Below are positions 41,270 through 50,570 of a stretch of 64,000 nucleotides of DNA, one piece after another. The DNA lies in NCBI RefSeq assembly GCF_900104145.1, contig NZ_FNLB01000007.1:158716-222715 (forward strand). The letters are read 5' to 3'. The notes under the pieces are model-generated. The model made no database searches. It worked only from the letters and a program-made list of their open reading frames with translations, and was not told the DNA's origin. The number at the start of each line of letters is the position of its first letter. The first letter of the stretch is position 1. Origin of the DNA: Pseudovibrio sp. Tun.PSC04-5.I4 (GTDB lineage: Bacteria; Pseudomonadota; Alphaproteobacteria; Rhizobiales; Stappiaceae). The translations under genes were made by a program, and so were the position numbers.

Positions 41270-44179
41270 CTAAGCCCAATTGATGTAATCATCTGTGATA
41301 GAAGCTGCATCTACATTCAAAAGTGTGATAGAGAACTCTTCGCAAGCAATTTTTGCATCAGCCCCAAGATCAGTGATTGTCAGGTCGGCTAGGGCAACAG
41401 CTGGGCCTTCAACTATTAATGTGTCTACTCCATACTCGAAATCGGTGATTGTGTCGTGGCCTGTAGGCCCAAAGAACTCGAAAGTGTCAGCTCCAGAGCC
41501 ACCCGTTAGGATATCGTCGCCTGCTCCGCCTATTAGCGTATCGTCTCCACTTCCACCCAATAAGGTGTCGTTGCCAGCATATCCTTTGAGCGTATCATTC
41601 CCTTTTCGACCATTTAATGTGTTCGCGCCATCGGTGCCGATGATTGTGTCGTTGCCGTCGCTGCCGTTGACATTTTCAATGGAAAGGTATGTATCTCCGA
41701 GGGCCACTCCCTCAAGTCCTTGTCCGAGGCGCAGGTCAATGACGGTGTCGATTTCAGCTTTTTTATACTCGGTGTAGCTGACCCAATCGATCCCTTGCCC
41801 GCCATCTAGTGTATCCGCGCCATTTCCGCCTCTGAGGAAGTCATCATCGTCACCTCCGCGCAGGATGTCATCGCCATCACCTCCGATTAAAGTATCTTCA
41901 TCGTTCCCACCCATCAAGGTGTCGTTGCCGGCATATCCTTTGAGCGTATCGTTCCCTTTTCGACCATTTAATGTGTTTGCGCCATCGGTGCCGATGATTG
42001 TGTCGTTGCCGTCGCTGCCGTTGACATTTTCAATGGAAAGGTATGTATCTCCGAGGGCCACTCCCTCAAGTCCTTGTCCGAGGCGCAGGTCAATGACGGT
42101 GTCGATTTCAGCTTTTTTATACTCGGTGTAGCTGACCCAATCGATCCCTTGCCCGCCATCTAGTGTATCCGCGCCATTTCCGCCTCTGAGGAAGTCATCA
42201 TCGTCACCTCCGCGCAGGATGTCATCGCCATCACCTCCGATTAAAGTATCTTCATCGTTTCCACCCAGTAAGGTGTCGTTGCCGGCATATCCTTTGAGCG
42301 TATCGTTCCCTTTTCGACCATTTAATGTGTTTGCGCCATCGGTGCCGATGATTGTGTCGTTGCCGTCGCTGCCGTTGACATTTTCAATGGAAAGGTATGT
42401 ATCTCCGAGGGCCACTCCCTCAAGTCCTTGTCCGAGGCGCAGGTCAATGACGGTGTCGATTTCAGCTTTTTTATACTCGGTGTAGCTGACCCAATCGATC
42501 CCTTGCCCGCCATCTAGTGTATCCGCGCCATTTCCGCCTCTGAGGAAGTCATTATCGTCACCTCCGCGCAGGATGTCATCGCCATCACCTCCGATTAAAG
42601 TATCTTCATCGTTTCCACCCAGTAAGGTGTCGTTGCCGGCATATCCTTTGAGCGTATCGTTCCCTTTTCGACCATTTAATGTGTTTGCGCCATCGGTGCC
42701 GATGATTGTGTCGTTGCCGTCGCTGCCGTTGACATTTTCAATGGAAAGGTATGTATCTCCGAGGGCCACTCCCTCAAGTCCTTGTCCGAGACGCAGGTCA
42801 ATGACGGTGTCGATTTCAGCTTTTTTATACTCGGTGTAGCTGACCCAATCGATCCCTTGCCCGCCATCTAGTGTATCCGCGCCATTTCCACCTCTGAGGA
42901 AGTCATTATCGTCACCTCCGCGCAGGATGTCATCTCCATCGCCACCGTTTAGGGTGTCTTCATCGTTTCCACCCAGTAAGGTGTCGTTGCCATTGCCAGC
43001 GATCAATGTATCATCACCAGCTTCACCAGCTAACGTATCATTGCCATTTCCACCTGTTAGCTTGTTATTTCCAATATTTCCGGAAAGACTGTCGTTCCCA
43101 TCGCCACCGATAGCATTCTCAATGAGAGATGTAGTATCTCCCTTGTGAAGTAGAGCGTTAAAAACGTTTGCACGGGCATAGTTTCCGTCACCAAGGTAGG
43201 CTTGCTGATCTTCTGAGAACAATGACCAGTTTCCTGGCGATAGATCTACATTGATGCCATCGTTGTAATTCGAGAAATCATAGGTGTCCTCGCCGTTGCC
43301 ATCCCAAATCGTTCGAAATATCCGGTTACCACCAGGTGTGCCTTGTCCCACGCCATTAACGAACATTTCACCAGTCGTGCTCGAGAAAGTATATGTAGTA
43401 TCTCCGCTATTGGTTCCGTAATTAGCGCCATATAGTTCTTGAATTGCAGCGATATCATACATCATGAGAGATTGAGCATACCCCCATGTCTCATTGTCAT
43501 AACCTGTGAGATCGTCTCCAACATAAGACCGATAGGTCATTACTGAGAACTCCATAGAGTCCTTCGCGTAGGTTAATGTTTCGCCTCCAGAAAGTTCGGA
43601 AAAAGGGTTTCCAAAAAAGTCATCAGCATGGCCGTGTGCGAGGCCCATGGTGTGGCCAGTTTCGTGAATAACTGTGTGCCAAGTATAACTCCCAATTTTG
43701 GGGAACGTGTCGTAATTGCTGGTTTTATACCATTGAAATGAATAGGCCTCCCCATTTGGGAATATACCATAAGCTGTATCTAAACTTGGGTCTGATGTTC
43801 TGCCTAATACTAAGTTTGCATCATTAAAGCGAGAATTTTCTGAAAATGTTAGCTGGCTGACAGATTCATACATATCAAAAACTGAACTAAATGCGTTCTT
43901 CCAACTACTATTCATTGACTGGAAATAAGTGGTAGCGCTTGTGTCATCGGGTACTAGCGGATCAGGTATATCTGATTTAAACGATGGAAATTTGTAGGTG
44001 ATATCAGTGCGATTCCATTTAGTCCCAATTAAAAGGGCGTCAATGTTCCGTTCACCAGTTGCAATGATCACATTGCGCGCACCAGTTGCAGCGTGGTCAC
44101 TCGAGGTAGCTTCAGATGTCAAATATCCGAAAGAGTTAGGGATATATGACAATTCTGATGAATAGATTTTTTTTTGCAT
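41270..44179 (-). CDS. Serralysin-type RTX metalloprotease
   Basis: This 969-residue protein is a secreted zinc metalloprotease of the M10B (serralysin) family. The zinc site HETGHTMGLAHGH (His172, Glu173, His176, His182) and Met-turn SVMTYRS (Met214) are intact. From about residue 355 it has RTX nonapeptide repeats (GGxGxDxLx type, for example GGNGNDTLAG) that fold on calcium outside the cell. Four near-identical 118-residue units follow, each with RTX repeats plus a non-RTX insert (DWVSYTEYKKAEIDTVIDLR). The C-terminus (DTITDFEYGVDTL...DDYINWA) is a type I secretion signal, and no Sec signal peptide is present. No ABC exporter or inhibitor gene lies nearby, so secretion must use genes elsewhere. 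Confidence 0.92.
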   Translation of the reverse strand: MQKKIYSSELSYIPNSFGYLTSEATSSDHAATGARNVIIATGERNIDALLIGTKWNRTDITYKFPSFKSDIPDPLVPDDTSATTYFQSMNSSWKNAFSSVFDMYESVSQLTFSENSRFNDANLVLGRTSDPSLDTAYGIFPNGEAYSFQWYKTSNYDTFPKIGSYTWHTVIHETGHTMGLAHGHADDFFGNPFSELSGGETLTYAKDSMEFSVMTYRSYVGDDLTGYDNETWGYAQSLMMYDIAAIQELYGANYGTNSGDTTYTFSSTTGEMFVNGVGQGTPGGNRIFRTIWDGNGEDTYDFSNYNDGINVDLSPGNWSLFSEDQQAYLGDGNYARANVFNALLHKGDTTSLIENAIGGDGNDSLSGNIGNNKLTGGNGNDTLAGEAGDDTLIAGNGNDTLLGGNDEDTLNGGDGDDILRGGDDNDFLRGGNGADTLDGGQGIDWVSYTEYKKAEIDTVIDLRLGQGLEGVALGDTYLSIENVNGSDGNDTIIGTDGANTLNGRKGNDTLKGYAGNDTLLGGNDEDTLIGGDGDDILRGGDDNDFLRGGNGADTLDGGQGIDWVSYTEYKKAEIDTVIDLRLGQGLEGVALGDTYLSIENVNGSDGNDTIIGTDGANTLNGRKGNDTLKGYAGNDTLLGGNDEDTLIGGDGDDILRGGDDDDFLRGGNGADTLDGGQGIDWVSYTEYKKAEIDTVIDLRLGQGLEGVALGDTYLSIENVNGSDGNDTIIGTDGANTLNGRKGNDTLKGYAGNDTLMGGNDEDTLIGGDGDDILRGGDDDDFLRGGNGADTLDGGQGIDWVSYTEYKKAEIDTVIDLRLGQGLEGVALGDTYLSIENVNGSDGNDTIIGTDGANTLNGRKGNDTLKGYAGNDTLLGGSGDDTLIGGAGDDILTGGSGADTFEFFGPTGHDTITDFEYGVDTLIVEGPAVALADLTITDLGADAKIACEEFSITLLNVDAASITDDYINWA
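41560..42975 (-). repeat. Four tandem 354-bp repeats within the RTX protease gene
   Basis: The DNA repeats with a period of 354 bp (118 codons), shown by identical strings at 41614, 41968, 42322 and 42676. The copies differ at only a few third-base or conservative positions, such as DDDD versus DDND at the start of the unit. Such identity implies recent amplification or ongoing gene conversion. Confidence 0.93.
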
Positions 44180-44236
44180 TATGCGGCCTTAAATGAATTC
44201 CAATATCACTGCTGTGAGCAGAGCTGTAGTGTAAGC

Positions 44237-44588
44237 GGCGCTGTTGCACAATTCGAAATAAGCTTGCAGCGTAAGCGCTGTTTTGATGTAACCGTCCGCT
44301 CACGGCGCCATGATTTGGGCTTGACGCAGTGATTTTGCGTCCGGCTTCCAGTTCCATGGCAGGAGCTCGTGGAGACGGGCCTTGTTGCAGGGGTCGCTCA
44401 GTGTCTGTAATTAGAAGGCTTGTTCGTCTTCATAAAGCTATCCGATGCCCCACAAGTTCCACGCCAGCCGTCGTCACAAATTTGACAAGAAGAAATATCG
44501 TGTCACGAACTGGCGTGACTATAACGAAAGTCTTCGTAATCGTGGTGATTTGACGATCTGGGTCAGCCGTGAGATTGGGAAGGAGCAC
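44237..44588. mobile_element. Three stacked IS relics (IS5, IS66, IS5)
   Basis: 44237-44286 is an end of the copy-C type IS5 (GGCGCTGTTGCACAATTCG). 44288-44377 is the last 90 bases of an IS66 element in reverse, from its GTAACCGTCCGC end into tnpC. 44378-44588 is the first 210 bases of IS5 copy A (plus strand), with the transposase start MPHKFHASRRHKF at 44446 but no continuation past EIGKE. None is functional. Confidence 0.85.
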
Positions 44589-44603
44589 GGCTAACGCATG
44601 AAA

Positions 44604-44948
44604 CTATAAGCTTATGATTTTTTGCATATAATCATTATTCCAGCCTGCTGTTTTTCGATGTCTTTTTATGCTGCCTGTGCGGGTTGTGTCGGCTTTGACG
44701 AGATTGATAGAAATTTTCCTCAGAACACTTAAATTTGCGGCCGCGTTACGGTCGCGAATGCGGCTGTCGTCCTCGCGAAATCCAACATCAAGCACCCAGT
44801 GCAGACTTTCGATGGCCCAATGATTGCGGATCGCAGCGGCAAGAACAACGGGCGAGGCCTCGGCGCTGGTGAGAAAATAACGAATGTCGGCAGTGACTTT
44901 GGAAGGTCCTCCGCATGGACATGATTGATGGAAGAAATTGTTTCAACT
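44604..44948 (-). pseudogene. ISAs1-family transposase, C-terminal fragment
   Basis: About 105 minus-strand codons match the end of ISAs1-type transposases: AAIRNHWAIESLHWVLDVGFREDDS with the conserved glutamate and the DDSRIR motif, then NLSVLRKISINLVK, SIKRHRKTAGWNNDYM and the stop at 44604. The upstream part is cut by the IS66 end at 44949. Confidence 0.85.
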
Positions 44949-45031
44949 GTAACCGTCCGCTCAGGACCGCCTTACTTGATTGCGTTTGATTGAGTATTTT
45001 CTTCTTCAGTTTTAGTTGAGGAGGCAAGTCA

Positions 45032-45370
45032 TTGTTGGATGAATCGAGGCCACGGCGGTCGTGGACACGGGTAGAAAAGGCGGCAATCACTGCGCAAGTT
45101 GGGGTTGATGGAGCAACGCTGTTTGATGTTGCGCAGAGCCATGGTGTCGGCCGGTACTTGCTGAAGCGATGGATGGCTCAGTACTGCGAGAGCAACACAA
45201 GTGAAAACACGAAGGCTCCCATTTTTGTGCCTGTTGTTGTTACTGATCCTGAGCCTTCAGGACCCGCCGTTATTGAGGTTGGGCTCGGGAACGGTCGCAG
45301 CCTGAGGGTTTCCAGTGACTTAAGTGATGCGCAGGTTCGCCGGTTTATTGGGCTGGTGGAAGCGACATGA
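45032..45370 (+). CDS. IS66 TnpA-like protein (outer element)
   Basis: The 112-residue accessory protein of IS66 has a helix-turn-helix (QVGVDGATLFDVAQSHGVGRYLLKRW) and the conserved tail SDLSDAQVRRFIGLVEA. It starts with TTG after a GAGG ribosome site and overlaps tnpB by four bases. Identical copies are at 51943 and 54293, and a diverged one at 56305. Confidence 0.88.
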   Translation: MLDESRPRRSWTRVEKAAITAQVGVDGATLFDVAQSHGVGRYLLKRWMAQYCESNTSENTKAPIFVPVVVTDPEPSGPAVIEVGLGNGRSLRVSSDLSDAQVRRFIGLVEAT

Positions 45371-45569
45371 TCGGGCCGGGAACAGGTGTGCGGGTTTATC
45401 TTGCGTGCGGTGTGACGGATATGCGCAAGGGCATTGCGGGTCTGGCCGCTTTGGCGGAGACGGAATTACGCCAGCGCCCTGCAAATGGCGCCGTGTTTGC
45501 GTTTCGCGGTCGGCGCGGCGACCGGATCAAGTTGCTTTACTGGGATGGTCAGGGATTTTGCCTTTACTA
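45367..45569 (+). pseudogene. IS66 TnpB, 5' part, interrupted by Tn3
   Basis: The first 67 residues of the 115-residue TnpB (MIGPGTGVRVYLACGVTDMRKG onward) end at the Tn3 insertion in the codons for FCLYY. The next exon bases, ACAAGGTGCTGG, follow the transposon at 49741 and then meet the group II intron. Confidence 0.9.
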
Positions 45570-45615
45570 GGCCCTATGGGCACATAGCTGCATATTTGGC
45601 CATCTTGAGGAACAA

Positions 45616-46047
45616 TCAGCGAACTTTAGCTATTGATTGAAGCAGCACGCGAACCTGTTCGGGCGAGAACTTAAATAGTCGCCCATCAGAGATCCGTTTC
45701 GCTGAGATCGGGTATTTGGGACGCCTAGTATCCAGGCCAGCAATGCGGAAACGCTCTTCCCCATCACTAAATATCTCGCCGTAGTTTTCCTTCTTTAAGC
45801 CATATCGCGAACACAGAAGTTCAAAGAGTTCTTTGTCTAAATCCTCATCCTGGCCCTCTGCCACCGGAACCTTTACCCGCAGCACCATTTCAAAAGCATC
45901 GCCTCTGGATTTGAGACGCTTCCCACCTTGCTCAACTTCCAGCCCATGAGTTTCCGCAATTTTACGACAGGCTTTCAGCATTTCCTTCTCAAGGGTTTCG
46001 CTCAGGCGGGGTGTGATGCGCACATGTTTTTCACGTTGGCTGGTCAT
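45616..46047 (-). CDS. Tn3 passenger gene, hypothetical 143-aa protein
   Basis: This protein follows tnpR with an ATGA overlap, and its stop codon abuts the terminal repeat, so it is part of the transposon core. It is soluble and charged. The N-terminal half has a helix pair (TPRLSETLEKEMLKACRKIAE) and the C-terminal half contains FSDGEERFRIAGLDTRRPKYPISAKRISDGRLFKFS, which looks like a small beta-rich domain. I do not recognise a family. A truncated identical copy is at 14204-14455. Coupling to the resolvase suggests a role in transposition or cointegrate resolution rather than in host benefit. Confidence 0.7.
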   Translation of the reverse strand: MTSQREKHVRITPRLSETLEKEMLKACRKIAETHGLEVEQGGKRLKSRGDAFEMVLRVKVPVAEGQDEDLDKELFELLCSRYGLKKENYGEIFSDGEERFRIAGLDTRRPKYPISAKRISDGRLFKFSPEQVRVLLQSIAKVR

Positions 46048-46619
46048 CGGTTCTTTACCTTGTAAACTGTTCCTCGAGAGACGCCGAGCTCTCGGGCAAT
46101 CTCCGTTGGGCTCTGGCCAGCAGCAAGCCGCACTTCAATCTTCTTTGTATCAATCTGTGGCGGGCGGCCTTTGTAAGCACCTCTTGTCTTTGCCGCCGCA
46201 ATGCCTTCTGCTTGTCGCTCGCGGCGCAGATTGGTTTCGAACTCTGCAAAGACACCGAGCATATCGAAGAAAGCTTTGCCGGCAGCCGTTGAGGTGTCGA
46301 TAGGCTGCTCAGTCGCAAACAAATGAGCACCCTTGTCTTGCAAGCGCCGTGCAATAACTTGCAGGTCATGCATAGACCGGGCAAGCCGATCAATGCGGGT
46401 GACCACCAGAGTTTCGCTCGGATGGATAAAGTCCAGGATTGTCTGCAACTCAATACGCTCTTTGAGAGAAGCCCCGCTCTTCTGTTCCGAGCGGATCAGA
46501 TGACACCCAGCTGCTTCCAATGCAAGAACTTGCGCTTCCAGATTCTGATCGGTGGTAGAGGTGCGAGCGTAACCGATGCGAGACATAAATTTGTTCATTT
46601 TGGGTATGCCATGAGCCAT
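46044..46619 (-). CDS. tnpR: Tn3 resolvase (serine recombinase TnpR)
   Basis: TnpR resolves cointegrates at res. The catalytic serine is in GYARTSTTDQNLEAQV, with arginines in RIDRLARSMHDL; the C-terminal helix-turn-helix is LAAGQSPTEIARELGVSRGTVYKVKNR. Family comparison favours a start at MSRIGYARTS (46586) or MNKFMSRIG (46598) over 46619, because the upstream bases overlap a resolvase-type repeat. The stop overlaps the passenger start. Confidence 0.93.
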   Translation of the reverse strand: MAHGIPKMNKFMSRIGYARTSTTDQNLEAQVLALEAAGCHLIRSEQKSGASLKERIELQTILDFIHPSETLVVTRIDRLARSMHDLQVIARRLQDKGAHLFATEQPIDTSTAAGKAFFDMLGVFAEFETNLRRERQAEGIAAAKTRGAYKGRPPQIDTKKIEVRLAAGQSPTEIARELGVSRGTVYKVKNR

Positions 46620-46722
46620 TTCTGTTCACTAACACAAATTTAACCCAAAATGAACAAGATACCGGGCTCACTCTGTGTTCATTTCAGAGTGTGAGCCACG
46701 GGTATACCCATAGTGCGTTCAT
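46586..46722. promoter_or_regulatory. Probable res site of the Tn3 element
   Basis: The gap between tnpA and tnpR contains several inverted motifs of the form TGTTCA/TGAACA: TGTTCACTAACAC...CCAAAATGAACA (46621-46655), then GTGTTCATTTCAGAG and GCGTTCATTTACGC further left. Multiple such sub-sites next to tnpR are typical of res, where TnpR binds and recombines, and would also repress tnpR and tnpA. Confidence 0.55.
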
Positions 46723-49617
46723 TTACGCAACTAATCGACTTTCAAAGTCAATGCGCTGTTCCAAATCAAGCTCAAAACGGCCATAAGGATTGATGTGACT
46801 GTATATCAGTGGTGTCAGACCTCGGTAATCTTCTGCGGCAAGTCGGCTAGCCCAAACAGGATCTGAAAGCACCGATTGCACCATGCGGGTGTTGACGTAA
46901 ACCAGTGAGGCCTGCAACAAGTGCAGAGACAAGGCCGAGATCTCCTGATCTTCAATGCGGTTACTAGCAATCTCCCCGCCCTTGCCGAAGAACACAAAGC
47001 CGTTGGCGCTGTTCCAGTTCTCTACGACATTGAGCCCTTCGTTGATTTCACGGCGATAATTCTCCGAGCGCAAATACCGACACAAGAAGATCGTCTTGAT
47101 GGCTCGGCCCAGTTCAGTCAGCGCTTTATAGGTTGGGTGCATGACTTCGGAGCGGGCAAAGCGGCGTAAAATTGCTTCCGGATCTGCGGTTCTGTGCTGC
47201 ATGGCTGCGGCGTACTTGACCATTTCGTCATATTGGCGGGCAATCTCCTCCCAATTGATGGCACTGGACAGGATCGGCAGCAGGTTGCTAAGCTCACTGC
47301 GCATAGTGTTTGAAGGCAATGCCAGTTTTTGCCGACTGATCGCCTTAAGGCGTGGGGCAAGCTCAAACCCAAGCAAGTGACAAAACGCAAAGCCGACAAC
47401 GCTTTGGCCATGGCTGTCCACATACTGACGCTGGATCTCCATGTCGGTGCAATGACGCAAAACACCCTCAATCATGGCAGCAACTTCAGAGGATGAACAG
47501 CGTTTTAGCTGAGAATAGATACAGGTTGCCTGCCGTTCCACATGCCAGTAGATCATTACACCTCTGCCGCCGTAACGAGCATGCCATTCGCTCATGAGGT
47601 TCCTATCCCAGGCTCCAAACTTTGTGCTGTCTGCTGCACAAGCTGTCCCGGCTTCCCCCCAAATAGCGGGGTTGCGGATTGCCAAGGTTGCATCAGTTAC
47701 GCGCGCGCAGGCAGCCCTTAAAGCGGCAGGATAAATATAATTGCGGCGCACATGCAGCAACTCTTCGTAGCTGACATCGGCAAGACCACCGGCAATACGT
47801 TTGAGGCCTGCGTTTGTGCCAAGACCGTAAAGGCAAAGTAACAGTCGTCGGTCACGCACATCTGAAGCTAGCACCTCACGACTTGCAGAGGTTTCAAAGC
47901 GGTCCAAGTATCCCGTTCCAAGGGCAGCTTCCTTAAGCGTATCCAATAGTCCCGTCATCGGCCATTGACGAGTGATTTCCGCTTTTAAAGAGACCAGTCC
48001 TTTGGGTTCCGGCGCAGGTTCAAACGGACTGACAGAGATCCGGTTCTTGCCGGTCCAACGGAGCCTGATCTTGTCATTGCGAGGCAGGGACGAATTGAGC
48101 TGACGTAGCTCATCCTCCAATGTCTTTCTGACCTCAGACACAAATGCTTCTGCATCTCGTGTCAGCTTCAGTCCCGCATAATATGTGTCGCGGCGCTCGG
48201 CAAAATCCTTTGGCAGGTCTTCATCCGGATTTCGATAACGATCTGCTCCCACTACCCAGATTTCCTTGGCACGAATTCGCTCACGCAACTGGGTCAGGAG
48301 GCACAGCTCAAAGGAAATCACATTCACGCGGCCTTTGTCATCAATCACGCTGCCACGCCATTTAGTTGGAATGGCCTCCACCGGAACATCATCCTCAGAA
48401 ACAAACCGCTTACCTGCCTTCTGCAGTTTCGTAATACAGGTCAGCCCCTCCAGCACAGGACGCCAAGCTGCGTTGTTGGATCTGAATTCCAGGACAGAAA
48501 GAAGCAGTGGTAGCATACGGCGATAATGTGAGGCATATGACCCACGCATCACAAACTGAATTTGACGATCCAGAGTTCCTTTTGAGCGATACTCTTTGAC
48601 AATCGCTGATAGTTTCTGCTGCCCGGCGACCGGATAGATCACATCACAGATCCGCCCCTCCGGGTGTTCCATGGAGGCCATGGCAATCTCTGCCAGCAAG
48701 CGCTCCTTGCCATGAACCTTCTCGATTTCACGGCTAATATCCTTAATCACCTTGCGCTTTGATTTTACATTGATCCGGTGGATCTGTTCCACCAGAAGGT
48801 CAATCACCCGATCAATCATCTGGGACTTGCGGACTATCAGATAAAGTGCGAACAGGCCTAATCGGCGCTCAACGCTGTGTCTACGCATCTGCGAAGCCGT
48901 TTCTGCACTCACCCGTCGCACGATCCGGTCAATGAAGGAGCACTCAACCTCCTTAAGAAAATGTTCTGGAAGCTGTAAGCCCTCAACAAACTGAAGGCGT
49001 TCAATTGCGGCCAGAATGTTGTCCAGCGTAGCCCCACCGATATCATCTTTCAGGCGCGAAAATCCGGTGGAAGCATCCGGCTCCACCAATGAGGTTTCCA
49101 TCTTTACAATGGCTTCCTGAGAAAGTTGACTGACAATTTTTTGCAGTAACTCTTTCTGAAACTCACGGCGTGCAGAACGAGCAACACGTTCAATGATCTT
49201 TTGGGAGGGCGCAAACACCTTCTTCTCAAGACACCACTGGTAGGCAATTGAAATCAGGTCTTCAACACCATTGGCGTGACCACAATGTTCGCGTCGTAGC
49301 CAGTGTGCTAGCAGAGTTCTATGCCTATCCGACATCCGCTCAAAATCGAGAAACTGTATAATTTCCATCATGTGGCGACGCGCGGAACGGCTTTGAAAGT
49401 CATAGTCAAATGTGACAGGCCGATTACCACCGAGCTGATCACTCAGATAGTTTAAAACTTCTTCGCCAACCTGAATATCTTCATCTGCAAAGTAACCAAA
49501 GTGCTGAAGGTGTTTGAGTTGGAGTGCAACGCCGAGGCGGGTCCGCGTATTGTAGCCATTGATGAAAGTGAGGTCGTCGAATGACAGTCCCCACGTAAGA
49601 CTAAAAGTCTGATCCAT
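46723..49617 (-). CDS. tnpA: Tn3-family transposase TnpA
   Basis: The 964-residue DDE transposase carries out replicative transposition. The N-terminal DUF4158 part starts MDQTFSLTWGLSFDDLTFINGYNTR; the catalytic C-terminal half contains CAADSTKFGAWDRNLMSEWHARYGGRGVMIYWHVER (first aspartate), VDSHGQSVVGFAFCHLLGF (second aspartate) and the ENWNSANGFVFFGKGGEIASN region with the final glutamate, then HLLQASLVYVNTRMVQ. A GGAAAGAG ribosome site precedes 49617. The length is normal and there is no defect, so the transposon may be active. Confidence 0.95.
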   Translation of the reverse strand: MDQTFSLTWGLSFDDLTFINGYNTRTRLGVALQLKHLQHFGYFADEDIQVGEEVLNYLSDQLGGNRPVTFDYDFQSRSARRHMMEIIQFLDFERMSDRHRTLLAHWLRREHCGHANGVEDLISIAYQWCLEKKVFAPSQKIIERVARSARREFQKELLQKIVSQLSQEAIVKMETSLVEPDASTGFSRLKDDIGGATLDNILAAIERLQFVEGLQLPEHFLKEVECSFIDRIVRRVSAETASQMRRHSVERRLGLFALYLIVRKSQMIDRVIDLLVEQIHRINVKSKRKVIKDISREIEKVHGKERLLAEIAMASMEHPEGRICDVIYPVAGQQKLSAIVKEYRSKGTLDRQIQFVMRGSYASHYRRMLPLLLSVLEFRSNNAAWRPVLEGLTCITKLQKAGKRFVSEDDVPVEAIPTKWRGSVIDDKGRVNVISFELCLLTQLRERIRAKEIWVVGADRYRNPDEDLPKDFAERRDTYYAGLKLTRDAEAFVSEVRKTLEDELRQLNSSLPRNDKIRLRWTGKNRISVSPFEPAPEPKGLVSLKAEITRQWPMTGLLDTLKEAALGTGYLDRFETSASREVLASDVRDRRLLLCLYGLGTNAGLKRIAGGLADVSYEELLHVRRNYIYPAALRAACARVTDATLAIRNPAIWGEAGTACAADSTKFGAWDRNLMSEWHARYGGRGVMIYWHVERQATCIYSQLKRCSSSEVAAMIEGVLRHCTDMEIQRQYVDSHGQSVVGFAFCHLLGFELAPRLKAISRQKLALPSNTMRSELSNLLPILSSAINWEEIARQYDEMVKYAAAMQHRTADPEAILRRFARSEVMHPTYKALTELGRAIKTIFLCRYLRSENYRREINEGLNVVENWNSANGFVFFGKGGEIASNRIEDQEISALSLHLLQASLVYVNTRMVQSVLSDPVWASRLAAEDYRGLTPLIYSHINPYGRFELDLEQRIDFESRLVA

Positions 49618-49752
49618 TGCAACTCTTTCCTAACTTGAAGAAAAAGTCACTTTGGCGAGCAAACATGTCTTAAATAGTGATGTTCAGCACTTGTTCCTCA
49701 AGATGGCCAAATATGCAGCTATGTGCCCATTGGGCCTACTACAAGGTGCTGG

Positions 49753-50570
49753 GTGCGCCTCGAACCTGGTTTCGACCGGGGCGCTTATGTTTGGAATTCT
49801 AGTGAAAGGAGGGGTTTCCTTTAACAGACCGTCCTTTACTGCGAAAGGGCGAGAGCCGAAGCGGCGGTGATTTGTCGTGAACTGGCAAGGTGACGTAGCC
49901 CGTGGGATAAAGAGATGTGCGACGAAGCCATTAAGTCAAGACCCATCTTCAGGCTGAGTATTGGAAGGTTGAGGAACACGAACCGGCTAAACCGTATCTG
50001 AGGGGCTGAATTGTAGCCTCCGCCTACATGGCTTAACAGGCGGAACATCGGTCGCGCCATGGATTTCATGACCGGAAGCGCGCAAACCGACAGCGTACTC
50101 CAGAAACGCTTTCGAGGGTGTCGTCAACTTATGCAGTTTGTTGGCGATGGCCGATGCCGACTTGCGGGACGCAAGGGAAAAGACTACGGCCGGCAGCCTA
50201 ACCAATACGCTTTAAGTCCAACATAGGAACGAGGGAAGGCGTGTGCCGAATGAGGTTGGTATATTTAATACTCGCAAGGGAGTTCACCCCGATGACGGCC
50301 ACGCTGGCGGAGTTCCCGTAGTAGTCCGGGATAGGGAAAGCCTGTCACATGGCGAAGGGGAACAGTTCAAGCTGCTTAGGGCTGCACATTAACTGACCAC
50401 AACGAGGTGAAGACCTTTGATAATCAGCGACATGCAACACAAGCTTGCGAAATGGGCGCAGGACGAGCGAACCAGAAGATTTGATCGCCTCTTACGCTTA
50501 ATTGCTGATCGGACTTGGCTGACTGAGGCTGCCCGGGTTGCCTTGGCGTCGAGCGGCGCAAAGACCCCGG
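49753..50570 (+). mobile_element. Group II intron, 5' part only
   Basis: The sequence from the GTGCGCC intron start to the early codons of the intron-encoded protein is nearly identical to the first 820 bases of the full intron at 56853-59117. It sits at the same tnpB position, after CAAGGTGCTGG. It then changes abruptly into IS66 tnpC sequence at about 50571, so domains II-VI and most of the reverse transcriptase are lost. It cannot splice alone. Confidence 0.88.

Larger units (their letters stand above)
45570..49736 (-). mobile_element. Complete Tn3-family transposon with TACTA duplication
   Basis: 46-bp terminal inverted repeats beginning GGCCC(T/A)ATGGGCACATAG (45570-45615 and 49691-49736, one mismatch) bound a 4167-bp transposon. 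The 5-bp target duplication TACTA (45565-45569 and 49737-49741) is exact and lies in an IS66 tnpB gene. It carries tnpA, tnpR, a res-like region and one passenger gene, all reading the same way. Confidence 0.96.

Noticed and set aside
41560..42975. Regular repeats that might suggest a CRISPR array
   Set aside because: The period is 354 bp, there are no short unique spacers, and the repeats code for protein.
41865..43148. Repeated plus-strand open frames of 73-88 codons
   Set aside because: They are the antisense of the RTX repeats; the minus-strand protease frame explains the sequence fully.
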